Both the position numbers and the translations under genes were made by a program. This document shows positions 54,273 to 62,061 of a DNA stretch of 64,000 nucleotides, in pieces. Source of the DNA: CAMDBL01 sp964498125 (lineage in GTDB: Bacteria > Pseudomonadota > Alphaproteobacteria > Rhizobiales > Hyphomicrobiaceae). The stretch spans positions 1-64,000 of the forward strand of contig CAZCGE010000044.1 of NCBI GenBank assembly GCA_964498125.1, read 5' to 3'. Below the pieces are notes generated by a model that had not been told where the DNA came from, did no database searches, and saw nothing but the letters and a program-made list of their open reading frames with translations. The first letter of the stretch is position 1. Every line of letters begins with the position of its first letter.

Positions 54273-54794
54273 TTGACCCGATCCAACAAGGCACTGGAAG
54301 CGTTGGCCACGTGGCTGGCGCTCGCCGGTGGCTTCATCGTCGTCATCCTGATGGTGATGGAGACGCTCGATGCGCTGGGACGCAAGACGTTTGGCGCGCT
54401 GCCAGGGGCGCTCGAGTTCAGCGAGGCGCTGATGGTGCCGGCGGTTTTCCTGCCGCTGATGTTCGTGCAAATGAAGCGCGAGCACGTCTACGTCGGCGTC
54501 GTGACCCTGGGATTGCCCAGTCGCGTTCAGTGCTTCCTGGATGGTCAGGCGGCGGTCATCGGCATTCTCATCTTCGGCTTCCTGACCTGGCTCGCCTGCA
54601 TCAAGGCGCTCGACGCAACCATGATCGGGGAATACCGCGTCGCCATCATCTCGGTGCCGATCTGGCCGTTCCGCTGGTTCATCGTGCTCGGTACGGGGCT
54701 GATGGTTCTGCAACTCGTGCTGACGGCGATCCACGAGTTTAAGCGCGCCTTCGGCGAGGCGGAGCCGAGGATGGAGGAAGCGGAGCTACGCTAG
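54273..54794 (+). CDS. dctQ: TRAP transporter small permease DctQ
   Basis: A 173-residue membrane protein with four TM segments, the family's usual number. It starts at TTG 54273, 14 bases after dctP. The segment MVPAVFLPLMFVQMKREHVYVGV is split across TM2. Its stop TAG is the first bases of the dispersed repeat at 54791-55008. Confidence 0.82.
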   Translation: MTRSNKALEALATWLALAGGFIVVILMVMETLDALGRKTFGALPGALEFSEALMVPAVFLPLMFVQMKREHVYVGVVTLGLPSRVQCFLDGQAAVIGILIFGFLTWLACIKALDATMIGEYRVAIISVPIWPFRWFIVLGTGLMVLQLVLTAIHEFKRAFGEAEPRMEEAELR

Positions 54795-55008
54795 AGCGGA
54801 TTCCACTTCGATTGGGGCACTATTTCCCCTCCCCGTCTTGCCGAAGGCAAGCCTTCGGCTTGACGCGGGGAGGGGTTAGGGGTGGGGGTGGCCTAGGGCC
54901 AACCCCAGCGGTTCCACCCCCTTGTCGCGCCACAGGCGCGCTTCCAGCGCGACCAAGTGGGAGGGGAGAAGTCCGTCGCTGATTCAGGTCAGCCGGAAAT
55001 TGCTCTAG
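54791..55008. repeat. CTAG-bounded complex palindromic repeat between dctQ and dctM
   Basis: CTAGAGC (54791-54797) and its inverse GCTCTAG (55002-55008) bound nested hairpins. CCCCTCCCCGTC and GCGGGGAGGGG form one part, GAAGGCAAGCCTTC another, and TTGTCGCGC with GCGCGACCAAG lies near 54920-54955. The end GGAAATTGCTCTAG matches the repeat at 48177. The element separates dctQ from dctM by 263 bases. Confidence 0.75.
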
Positions 55009-55057
55009 CTCGCCAGCCGCGGCAACGCACGGAAATCGAAAGGCGAGTTGATCACAC

Positions 55058-56374
55058 ATGGAAAGCTATCATCTTGGCATCGCCGGGTTCGGAGTTCTGC
55101 TGGCGCTGATCGCGATCCGGTTGCCGATCGCCTTCGCCTTGGCGCTGGTCGGCCTCGGCGGCATGTTCGTGCTGGTCGGGCAGGATGCCAGCTTCGCCAT
55201 GCTGTCGACCACGCTTTATTCCTCGATCGCCAACAATACGCTGACGGCGGTGCCGCTGTTCCTGCTGATGGGCTACTTCGCCTACCACGCCGGCCTGACG
55301 CGCGCGGCGTTCAGCACGGCCCGCATCTGGCTCGCTGGCCTGCCGGGCGGCCTCGCCATGGCCAGCGTCGCCGGCTGCGCGCTGTTCGGCGCCTGCGCCG
55401 GCTCGGGCGTCGCCGCCGCCGGCGCCATGGGCCGCGTCGCCATTCCCGAGATGCTGCGCTACGGCTATGACCGCAAGCTCGCCTGCGGCTCGATCGCGGC
55501 GGCTGCAACGCTGGCCGTGCTGATCCCGCCCAGCATCGTCATGGTCGTCTACGCCATCCTGGTCGAGGCCTCGATCGGCCGCCTGCTGATGGCCGGCTAC
55601 ATCCCCGGTATCCTGTCGGCCATCATCCTGATGGCCATGATCTATGTCCGCTGCACAATCAATCCGGCGTTGGCGCCGGAAGTGCCGATGAAGATCACCT
55701 GGGGCGATCGTTTCAGCTCGCTCAAGGACGTCTGGGGCATCACGATCCTGATCGGCCTCGTGCTCGGCGGTATCTTCACGGGCTTTGTGACCGCCACCGA
55801 GGCCGCCGCACTCGGCGCGATGGGCGCCTTGTTGTTGATGGCCGCCGCCGGTCAGCTCAACAAGACGACGTTCAAGGATGCGCTGCTGGAGACGGCGCGC
55901 ACCACGGCAATGATCTTCCTGCTGCTGGTCGGCGCCTCGATCTTCACCGGCTTCATGGCGCTGAGCGGCCTGCCGCAGAAGCTGGCCGAATGGATCGTCG
56001 GCGCCAATCTTTCGGTCGGCATGGTGCTGCTGATCGTCTGCGTCGTCTACATCTTCCTCGGCTGCTTCCTCGACTCGATCTCGATGATGCTGCTGACCAT
56101 CCCGGTGCTGCTGCCGGTGCTCAAGGACCTCGACGTCAACCTGATCTGGTTCGGCATCGTCGTCGTCAAGCTGGTCGAGATCGGCTGCATTACGCCGCCG
56201 TTCGGCATCACGGTCTACGTCGTCAAGGGCGTGGTCGGCAACTCGATCCCGCTGGAGGAGGTGTTCAAGGGGATCTGGTGGTTCCTCGCCATGGAGATCT
56301 TCACGCTGATCATCCTGATCCTGTTCCCCGTCATCTCGCTGATCCTGCCGGATCTGATGCTGGGCAAGGGGTAG
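55058..56374 (+). CDS. dctM: TRAP transporter large permease DctM
   Basis: A 438-residue DctM-like membrane protein with about twelve TM segments. Signatures are ALIAIRLPIAFALALVGLGG, GCALFGACAGSGVAAAGAMG (residues ~108-127) and LDSISMMLLTIPVLLPVLKD. With dctP and dctQ it forms a complete sodium-coupled TRAP importer. The start at 55058 follows GGAAATCGAAAGGCGAG. Confidence 0.92.
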   Translation: MESYHLGIAGFGVLLALIAIRLPIAFALALVGLGGMFVLVGQDASFAMLSTTLYSSIANNTLTAVPLFLLMGYFAYHAGLTRAAFSTARIWLAGLPGGLAMASVAGCALFGACAGSGVAAAGAMGRVAIPEMLRYGYDRKLACGSIAAAATLAVLIPPSIVMVVYAILVEASIGRLLMAGYIPGILSAIILMAMIYVRCTINPALAPEVPMKITWGDRFSSLKDVWGITILIGLVLGGIFTGFVTATEAAALGAMGALLLMAAAGQLNKTTFKDALLETARTTAMIFLLLVGASIFTGFMALSGLPQKLAEWIVGANLSVGMVLLIVCVVYIFLGCFLDSISMMLLTIPVLLPVLKDLDVNLIWFGIVVVKLVEIGCITPPFGITVYVVKGVVGNSIPLEEVFKGIWWFLAMEIFTLIILILFPVISLILPDLMLGKG

Positions 56375-56380
56375 GGGGAC

Positions 56381-56453
56381 AGGTGTCTGACGCTCCGCGT
56401 CTGACACCTTGGCGAGTCCGGTCCCACGGGTGTCTGACCAGAGGTCAGACACC
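56381..56453. repeat. GTGTCTGAC palindromes (family B, copy 1)
   Basis: Two hairpins lie in tandem: AGGTGTCTGACGC-TCC-GCGTCTGACACCT (56381-56409, one mismatch) and the perfect GGTGTCTGACC-AGA-GGTCAGACACC (56429-56453). The same arms recur at 61375-61399 and 61470-61494. It directly follows the dctM stop and could act as a transcript-end structure. Confidence 0.8.
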
Positions 56454-56462
56454 GCCACATCG

Positions 56463-56732
56463 TCAGTTTACCGCCAGCCACTCGCGCGCCATGCGCTGGG
56501 CGCGGGCAACGTCGGCTTTCGACAGCTCATGCGCGAGTTCCTGGCGGTAGCTTCTAGCCGCGGCATTGCCGCGCAGTGCCGCCAGATTGAACCACTTGTG
56601 CGCCATCACGAGATCGACATCGACATCGCGGCCCGTGCTGTAGTTCAGGCCCAGCTCGAACAGTGCGTCGGGGGCCCCGCCCTGGGCGGAGTATTCGACG
56701 TTGTCCCTCGGGGATAATTCCTGTCGTGCCAT
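56463..56732 (-). CDS. Sel1-like repeat protein
   Basis: An 89-residue protein with one and a half Sel1-like repeats: ALFELGLNYSTGRDVDVDLV followed by MAHKWFNLAALRGNAAARSY. The C-terminal half is a long helix (HELSKADVARAQRMAREWL). Sel1 repeats mediate protein interaction. It is monocistronic, facing the dctM end. Confidence 0.8.
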   Translation of the reverse strand: MARQELSPRDNVEYSAQGGAPDALFELGLNYSTGRDVDVDLVMAHKWFNLAALRGNAAARSYRQELAHELSKADVARAQRMAREWLAVN

Positions 56733-57126
56733 CTTCCAACTCCAGATACGCTATTCAGTACTCTTGCCGGCGGATCAATGCGGCCGGCTGCCCATCACCT
56801 GGTTCGTTGCGTTTTTGCCAGGCGCGGGACCGAGAATGTCAGGAGCCGGATAATTATCGGGTTAACCTCGACGGATGATCACGGCAATCTCGGTGCAACC
56901 AAGATTAAGGAGGGGTTGGGCACCGTCTAATCCTGCCGCAGAATGGCTCGGGCTGGTGCGCGGCGCAGCAATGTGGCAACCCTTGCGATCATTGTTTGCT
57001 AACCATGATCGCAGATCGCGTAATAGGCCGCTGTCTTGCCTCTGCCGACAGGTGGTGGGTGCGGGCCTGGTGTTAACGTGGCGGCGGCCGGCGTTTTGGC
57101 AGGTCGCAAGAGTGCAGGGTAGAGCC
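56733..57126. other. 394-base gap without a recognised gene
   Basis: The region between the Sel1 protein and the MDR reductase starts, which are divergent, shows no convincing gene. It likely holds both promoters. Confidence 0.5.
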
Positions 57127-58122
57127 ATGAAAATGATCCGTTTCGACCAATTCGGCGTGGCTGCCGACGTGGTCAGGTGTGTCGACGGGCCGGAGCTCGC
57201 CGAGCCGGGCGCCGGCGAGATCGTGATCCGCATGCTGCGCATGCCGATCAATCCCTCCGACCTGCTGCAGACCTCGGGGCGCTATGGCGCCAGTCCGCCG
57301 CCGTTGCCGCTGTACATGGGCCGGGAGGGCATAGGCCGGGTGGAAAGGCTGGGACCTGGCGTCACGACCCGCAAACTCGGCGATCTGGTGATTCCGCTGG
57401 TGGCGCCGACTTGGCGGACGCAGGTGCTGGCCAAGGCCGAGGCGGTGATCCCCTTGCCGCGGACCGTGGACATCACACAGGCGGCGATGCTGAAGGCCAA
57501 TCCAGCCACCGCCGCCTTGATGCTGCGCGACATCGTGCCCCTGCAAGCCGGCGACTGGGTGGTGCAGAACGCCGGCAACTCGGCGGTCGGGGTCACCCTC
57601 GCCAAGCTCGCCGCGCGCCAGGGCATCAACATCTTGAACATCGTGCGGCGCATGGATGCGGGGGCGCCGCTGCAGGGGGTCGCTGGCGCGCACGTGATCG
57701 CCCACGAGGGGGCCCCATCGGCGAAGCTGGCGGCGGACATACAGGCCGCCACGGGCGGGGCGCCGGTTAAACTCGGCATCGATGCCATCGGTGGAGCGGC
57801 GACCGAGGCGCTCGCCGAAACCGTGGCCGAAGGCGCCACCATCGCCAGCTACGGGCTGCTCAGCGGCAGACCCTGCCAGATCGACCCCAAGCACCTGATC
57901 TTCCGGCGCATCACCTTGCGCGGCTTCTGGGTGTCGAAATGGCTCGAGTTGTCGCCGCCGGAGACCATCCAGGCGCTCTATGCCGAGCTGGCGCAATTGT
58001 TGACGGATGGAATTTTGAAGGTCGACATCGCCGGCATCTATCCCTTCGATCGTGTCGGCGAGGCCATGGCGCATGCGGCGCGCGAGGCCCGCGGGGGTAA
58101 GGTGCTGTTGAGCGCGGAGTAG
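57127..58122 (+). CDS. Zinc-free MDR reductase (quinone/2-enoyl reductase-like)
   Basis: A 331-residue medium-chain dehydrogenase/reductase. MKMIRFDQFGVAADVVRCVD, MPINPSDLLQTSGRYG and the cofactor segment VVQNAGNSAVGVTLAKLAAR (residues ~147-166) fit the mitochondrial enoyl reductase (ETR/MECR) and quinone-oxidoreductase branches. Zinc-binding residues of classical ADH are absent. NADPH preference is likely. Confidence 0.82.
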   Translation: MKMIRFDQFGVAADVVRCVDGPELAEPGAGEIVIRMLRMPINPSDLLQTSGRYGASPPPLPLYMGREGIGRVERLGPGVTTRKLGDLVIPLVAPTWRTQVLAKAEAVIPLPRTVDITQAAMLKANPATAALMLRDIVPLQAGDWVVQNAGNSAVGVTLAKLAARQGINILNIVRRMDAGAPLQGVAGAHVIAHEGAPSAKLAADIQAATGGAPVKLGIDAIGGAATEALAETVAEGATIASYGLLSGRPCQIDPKHLIFRRITLRGFWVSKWLELSPPETIQALYAELAQLLTDGILKVDIAGIYPFDRVGEAMAHAAREARGGKVLLSAE

Positions 58123-58129
58123 GGGCATC

Positions 58130-58197
58130 GGGGTCAGACCCCGCACATCGACGGTTGCGCTTCTTGCTGAGCCGGTTGAGGTGCGGGGTCTGACCCC
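58130..58197. repeat. GGGGTCAGACCCC palindromic element (family A, copy 2)
   Basis: GGGGTCAGACCCC (58130-58142) and GGGGTCTGACCCC (58185-58197) bound a 42-base spacer, the same geometry as at 38486-38552. It sits between convergent genes, and its last base is the first of the antitoxin stop codon (TAG, 58199-58197). Confidence 0.85.
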
Positions 58198-58553
58198 TAC
58201 CGCAGCACCTCGATGCCGCTGTGTTTGACGACGTGCAGCAGCTTCAATGCGGCGCCGGTTGGTCGCCGCGCGCCGCGCTCCCACTGGCTGACGGTGTTGG
58301 TCGCCACGTTGAGGTATCCCGCCATCACCGACTGGCTGACGCCCGCCTTCTGGCGCACCTTGACGATCTCGGCCGGCGACAGCGCCGCCACCTTCGGCAG
58401 CGCGTCGCGGCCGAGCATGCGCAGTGTGGTCTTTTCCAGCTCGGCGTCGCTGACGGCGCCGATCTTGTGCAGGCCCTGCATCGCCTCGACGATCTCGGAC
58501 CGCATCCGTGCCTTGCCCGTCAATGCGTCCTTTGCCCTAGTCTTCGTCGCCAT
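58197..58553 (-). CDS. HTH antitoxin-type regulator (HigA-like)
   Basis: A 118-residue DNA-binding protein. Residues ~58-110 carry a Cro/C1-type HTH: SPAEIVKVRQKAGVSQSVMA, then GYLNVATNTVSQWERGARRP. It overlaps the upstream toxin gene by 17 bases, toxin first, the order of HigBA-type modules. Likely autorepressor and antitoxin. Confidence 0.85.
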   Translation of the reverse strand: MATKTRAKDALTGKARMRSEIVEAMQGLHKIGAVSDAELEKTTLRMLGRDALPKVAALSPAEIVKVRQKAGVSQSVMAGYLNVATNTVSQWERGARRPTGAALKLLHVVKHSGIEVLR

Positions 58554-58917
58554 AGTCCACCTCCGTCATGATCTCCGCCTCGATCGCGACCTCTATTGCA
58601 TCGTCATCGAGCCCGAGGTACTCGCGGCCGACTTGCCGCCAATAGGCCAGCTCGTCGTCAACGAGGTTCGCCTGCTGGCTCTTGGCGAACCCGAAAAGGA
58701 ACACTGCCCGCTCGCCGGTTTGGTAGGCAATCACTGTACGAAAGCCCCCGCTCTTGCCCTGTCCGGGCCGTGCGACCCGCTGCTTGATGAGGCCACCGCG
58801 CAGGTCGGCATCGATCAGGCCGTTTTCGGCATCACGAATCGCCTTGGCCAATGTCGTGTCCGCAATCCGCTCGCGGCGTTGGAAACGTGCGAATGCCTTG
58901 AGCTTGTAGACTTGCAA
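58537..58917 (-). CDS. RelE/HigB-like toxin
   Basis: A 126-residue basic protein of the RelE/ParE-like toxin group in which toxin precedes antitoxin. The segments FARFQRRERIADTTLAKAIR, GLIDADLRGGLIKQRVARPG and GKSGGFRTVIAYQTGERAVF fit this fold. Expected to cleave mRNA at the ribosome, by family. Confidence 0.85.
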   Translation of the reverse strand: MQVYKLKAFARFQRRERIADTTLAKAIRDAENGLIDADLRGGLIKQRVARPGQGKSGGFRTVIAYQTGERAVFLFGFAKSQQANLVDDELAYWRQVGREYLGLDDDAIEVAIEAEIMTEVDYGDED

Positions 58918-59119
58918 CAGCCCCTCCCAATGGCCTGAAAGTATACCTCAATGAGTGATATAACGCAATTCCTCGTCGTAGCGTAGGCCGGCCTAAAGTA
59001 CTCCAACACCGCGCCCCGCCTTGTTCCGCCGTGGATGGTCGTGCTAAGGCCGCAGCCAGCCGCCGGGAATCGTGTGATCGAGCGGATTCCCTGGCCCAAT
59101 CTCGACACGAGGCTTTCCC

Positions 59120-60415
59120 ATGTCCGCAACTCCCGCCGTCCCGCGCGGCTTCTTTTCAGCCTCCCTCGCCGAGGCCGATCCCGAGGTCGCGCGCGTGGTG
59201 GAGCAGGAGCTGGGGCGCCAGCAGCACGAGATTGAGCTGATCGCCTCGGAGAACATCGTCTCTCGCGCCGTGCTGGAAACCGCCGGCACCGTGCTGACCA
59301 ACAAGTATGCCGAGGGCTATCCGGGCAAGCGCTACTACGGCGGCTGCCAATACGTCGACATCGCCGAGGAGTTGGCCATCAAGCGGGCGAAGCAGCTGTT
59401 CGGCTGTGCCTTTGCCAACGTGCAGCCGTCCTCGGGCAGCCAGGCCAACCAGGCCGCCTTCATGGCGCTGATGCAACCCGGCGACACGTTCATGGGTCTC
59501 GACCTCACCGCCGGTGGCCACCTGACGCACGGCTCGCCGGTCAACCAGTCGGGCAAGTGGTTCAAGGTCGTGTCCTACACGGTGCGCCGCGACACGCAGA
59601 CGATCGACATGGACGAGTTGGAGGCCAAGGCGGTCGCGGCGAAACCGAAGGTGATTGTCGCCGGCGGCTCGGCCTATGCCCGGTTCTGGGATTTTCCTCG
59701 CTTCCGCCAGATCTGCGACAAAGTCGGCGCGGTGCTGATGGTGGACATGGCCCACTTTGCCGGCCTCGTCGCCGGTGGTGCGCATCCTTCGCCCTTCCCG
59801 CATGCGCACGTGGTGACGTCGACGACGCACAAGACGCTGCGCGGGCCGCGCGGCGGCCTGGTTTTGACCAACGACGAGGCCCTCGCCAAGAAGATCAATT
59901 CGGCCGTGTTTCCCGGCATGCAGGGCGGGCCGCTGATGCACATCATCGCCGCCAAGGCGGTGGCGTTCGGCGAGGCGCTGCGCCCGGAATTCAAGACCTA
60001 CGCGAAAAACGTCGTCGCCAATGCCAAGGTGCTGGCCTCGACGCTGAAGGAGGCTGGATTCGACATCGTCACCGGCGGCACCGACAACCACCTGATGCTG
60101 GTCGACCTGCGCCCGAAGAAGCTGACCGGCACGGTGTCGGAGAAGGCGCTGGGCCGGGCCTTCATCACCTGCAACAAGAACGGCATTCCCTTTGATCCCG
60201 AGAAGCCGACGGTGACGTCGGGCGTGCGGCTGGGCACGCCAGCCGGCACCACGCGTGGCTTCGGCGAGGCGGAGTTCCGCCAGGTCGGCAGCATGATCGC
60301 CGAGGTACTGAACGCCGTCTCACAATCGGGTGGCGGCGAAGCGCCGCTGGTCGAGGAGGCCGTGCGCCAGCGCGTGGTGGCGCTGACGGACAGGTTTCCG
60401 ATTTACGCGGCATAA
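59120..60415 (+). CDS. glyA: Serine hydroxymethyltransferase
   Basis: A 431-residue PLP enzyme of one-carbon metabolism: serine + tetrahydrofolate to glycine + 5,10-methylene-THF. Motifs are IELIASENIVSRAVLE, YPGKRYYGGCQYVD and the PLP Lys K238 in TTTHKTLRGPRGG. In related genomes glyA is followed by nrdR and ribD, but here a toxin-antitoxin pair separates it from nrdR. Confidence 0.97.
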   Translation: MSATPAVPRGFFSASLAEADPEVARVVEQELGRQQHEIELIASENIVSRAVLETAGTVLTNKYAEGYPGKRYYGGCQYVDIAEELAIKRAKQLFGCAFANVQPSSGSQANQAAFMALMQPGDTFMGLDLTAGGHLTHGSPVNQSGKWFKVVSYTVRRDTQTIDMDELEAKAVAAKPKVIVAGGSAYARFWDFPRFRQICDKVGAVLMVDMAHFAGLVAGGAHPSPFPHAHVVTSTTHKTLRGPRGGLVLTNDEALAKKINSAVFPGMQGGPLMHIIAAKAVAFGEALRPEFKTYAKNVVANAKVLASTLKEAGFDIVTGGTDNHLMLVDLRPKKLTGTVSEKALGRAFITCNKNGIPFDPEKPTVTSGVRLGTPAGTTRGFGEAEFRQVGSMIAEVLNAVSQSGGGEAPLVEEAVRQRVVALTDRFPIYAA

Positions 60416-60416
60416 G

Positions 60417-60463
60417 TTGGCCGGATCGGCACTTCTTGCTATATACTGGTCAAGCTGACTAGT
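60417..60463 (+). promoter_or_regulatory. Promoter and operator of the phd-vapC pair
   Basis: TTGGCC (60417-60422) and TATATA (60440-60445) with a 17-base spacer form a plausible promoter. Overlapping its start region is the imperfect palindrome ACTGGTCA-AGC-TGACTAGT (60445-60463), a likely autoregulatory operator of the antitoxin. It lies 19 bases before the antitoxin start, with TGGAGG between. Confidence 0.6.
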
Positions 60464-60481
60464 TTTATGGAGGCCCGGACC

Positions 60482-60778
60482 ATGCCAACCACGATAGCCA
60501 ACAAACGCCGCCGGGAGCCGGGCTCCAGCAATTGGCGGCTGCAGGATGCCAAGGCACGGTTCAGCGAGCTCGTTCGGCGGGCCCAGGAGGCCGGACCGCA
60601 ACGGGTCACCGTGCACGGCAAGGATGCCGTCGTCGTGGTTGCTGCCGACGAGTGGGATCGCATCAAGAAGCCTGTTTCGGGACGCGACCTCGTCGAGGCC
60701 CTTGCCATATCGCCGCTCAGTGACGTGCCCATCGAGCGGCTTTCGGTGAAATCGCGGGTACGGGACGTCGACCTGTGA
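60482..60778 (+). CDS. Phd/YefM-type antitoxin
   Basis: A 98-residue antitoxin. The Phd motif SNWRLQDAKARFSELVRRAQ (residues ~16-35) is followed by RVTVHGKDAVVVVAADEWDR. ATG 60482 with GGAGG upstream is preferred over 60467. The stop overlaps the toxin start by four bases (GTGA). Confidence 0.9.
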   Translation: MPTTIANKRRREPGSSNWRLQDAKARFSELVRRAQEAGPQRVTVHGKDAVVVVAADEWDRIKKPVSGRDLVEALAISPLSDVPIERLSVKSRVRDVDL

Positions 60779-61287
60779 GGGGCTGGCTGATCGACACCAA
60801 CGTCGTCTCGGAGCTGCGCCGGCCGCGACCCAATTCGAAGGTCAGAGCCTTCGTGGCCGCCCAGCCGGGCGCCCTGCTGTTCACCAGCGATGTCACATTT
60901 GCCGAAGTCCGCTTCGGCATCGAACAGACTCCAGATGCGGCCAAGCGCGCCGATCTCGCGCGATGGCTCGACCAGACCTTGCGTCCGCTGTTCGAGAACC
61001 GCGTTCTTGGCGTCACCGAGGACGTGCTGCTGCGCTGGCGGCTGATGCTGGAGACGGGCCGACGCCGGGGGCACACATTCTCCGAGCCGGACCTGCTGAT
61101 TGCCGCGCTGGCAGCCCTCGCAGACCTCATCGTGGTCAGCCGCGACACCAGCGAGTTCGTCGCCGCCGGTGTTCCGGTATTCGATCCATGGACGTGGTCA
61201 CTGCATGTTGGAGCGCGCGTGCTCGACGTTCCAGACGCCGACCGCGCCGACGCATTGGCGCGTGCGCGTGCGTTGCATGCAGGATAA
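60775..61287 (+). CDS. vapC: VapC-like PIN-domain toxin
   Basis: A 170-residue PIN-domain ribonuclease. Acidic residues are visible in MRGWLIDTNVVSELRR (D7), AEVRFGIE, SEPDLLIAALAALA and VVSRDTSEF. It starts at GTG 60775 inside the antitoxin stop. Expected to be inhibited by the Phd-type partner. Confidence 0.9.
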   Translation: MRGWLIDTNVVSELRRPRPNSKVRAFVAAQPGALLFTSDVTFAEVRFGIEQTPDAAKRADLARWLDQTLRPLFENRVLGVTEDVLLRWRLMLETGRRRGHTFSEPDLLIAALAALADLIVVSRDTSEFVAAGVPVFDPWTWSLHVGARVLDVPDADRADALARARALHAG

Positions 61288-61374
61288 TGAGCTGGGCCGC
61301 GCCGCTGGTCGGGGAGGCGGCATGCAGCCGGGTAGTGGCGTTGACCGGGAGGATTGCGATTTATGGGTGAGTGA

Positions 61375-61494
61375 GGTGTCCGACCTCTGGTCAGACACCA
61401 GGACTCGATGCATCCATTGGCGCAAATATGTCTGCCTTACGCTTGGATACCCTTTGACGGTCTTTCCCTGGTGTTTGACCAGAGGCCGGACACC
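61375..61494. repeat. GTGTCTGAC palindromes (family B, copy 2)
   Basis: GGTGTCCGACC-TCT-GGTCAGACACC (61375-61399) and GGTGTTTGACC-AGA-GGCCGGACACC (61470-61494) are hairpins related to those at 56381-56453. They flank a 70-base spacer in the gap between vapC and nrdR and end 21 bases before nrdR. Confidence 0.8.
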
Positions 61495-61515
61495 GACACA
61501 ACTGAAAGGCCCCCC

Positions 61516-62055
61516 ATGCGCTGCCCCTACTGCGCCAGTGACGACACCCAGGTCAAGGATAGCCGGCCGACCGAGGAGAACACCTCGATCCGTCGCCGCA
61601 GAATCTGTCCCGATTGCGGCGGCCGGTTCACCACGTTCGAGCGCGTGCAGCTGCGCGAGCTCACCGTCGTCAAGCGGTCGGGCCGGCGCGTGGCCTTCGA
61701 GCGCGATAAACTCATGCATTCGGTGCAGGTGGCGCTGCGCAAGCGGCCGATCGAGCCGGAGCGGATCGAGCGCATGGTGTCGGGCATCGTGCGTCAGCTG
61801 GAAAGCAGCGGCGAGAGCGAAATTGCCTCTTCCGCCATCGGCGCCCTGGTGATGGAGGCCTTGCGCGGGCTCGATCCGGTGGCGTATGTCCGCTTTGCCT
61901 CGGTGTACCGCGATTTCCGCGAAGCAGCGGATTTTCAGGAGGTGCTGGGCGAGATCGCCGACAGCGAGACACGCGGCGAGGATACTGTTGCGACACCGGC
62001 GACGCCGGCCACCGTCCGCGCGGTGGCGATCGGGGCGTCCCACAAGAAGCACTAG
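61516..62055 (+). CDS. nrdR: Transcriptional repressor NrdR
   Basis: A 179-residue repressor of ribonucleotide reductase genes. The zinc ribbon has C3-x2-C6 and C31-x2-C34 with RRRRICPDCGGRFTTFERVQ, followed by the ATP-cone domain (residues ~47-140). ATG 61516 starts MRCPYC as in the family. ribD follows in 6 bases. Confidence 0.96.
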   Translation: MRCPYCASDDTQVKDSRPTEENTSIRRRRICPDCGGRFTTFERVQLRELTVVKRSGRRVAFERDKLMHSVQVALRKRPIEPERIERMVSGIVRQLESSGESEIASSAIGALVMEALRGLDPVAYVRFASVYRDFREAADFQEVLGEIADSETRGEDTVATPATPATVRAVAIGASHKKH

Positions 62056-62061
62056 GATCCA

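Noticed and set aside
55052..56458. 468-codon minus-strand frame opposite dctM
   Set aside because: The peptide is highly charged and low-complexity (Asp, Gln, His, Arg), the mirror of a membrane-protein gene in GC-rich DNA.
61288..62061. FMN riboswitch before ribD
   Set aside because: ribD follows nrdR by 6 bases and no RFN-like conserved boxes are seen upstream; such elements usually precede ribB or ribH.
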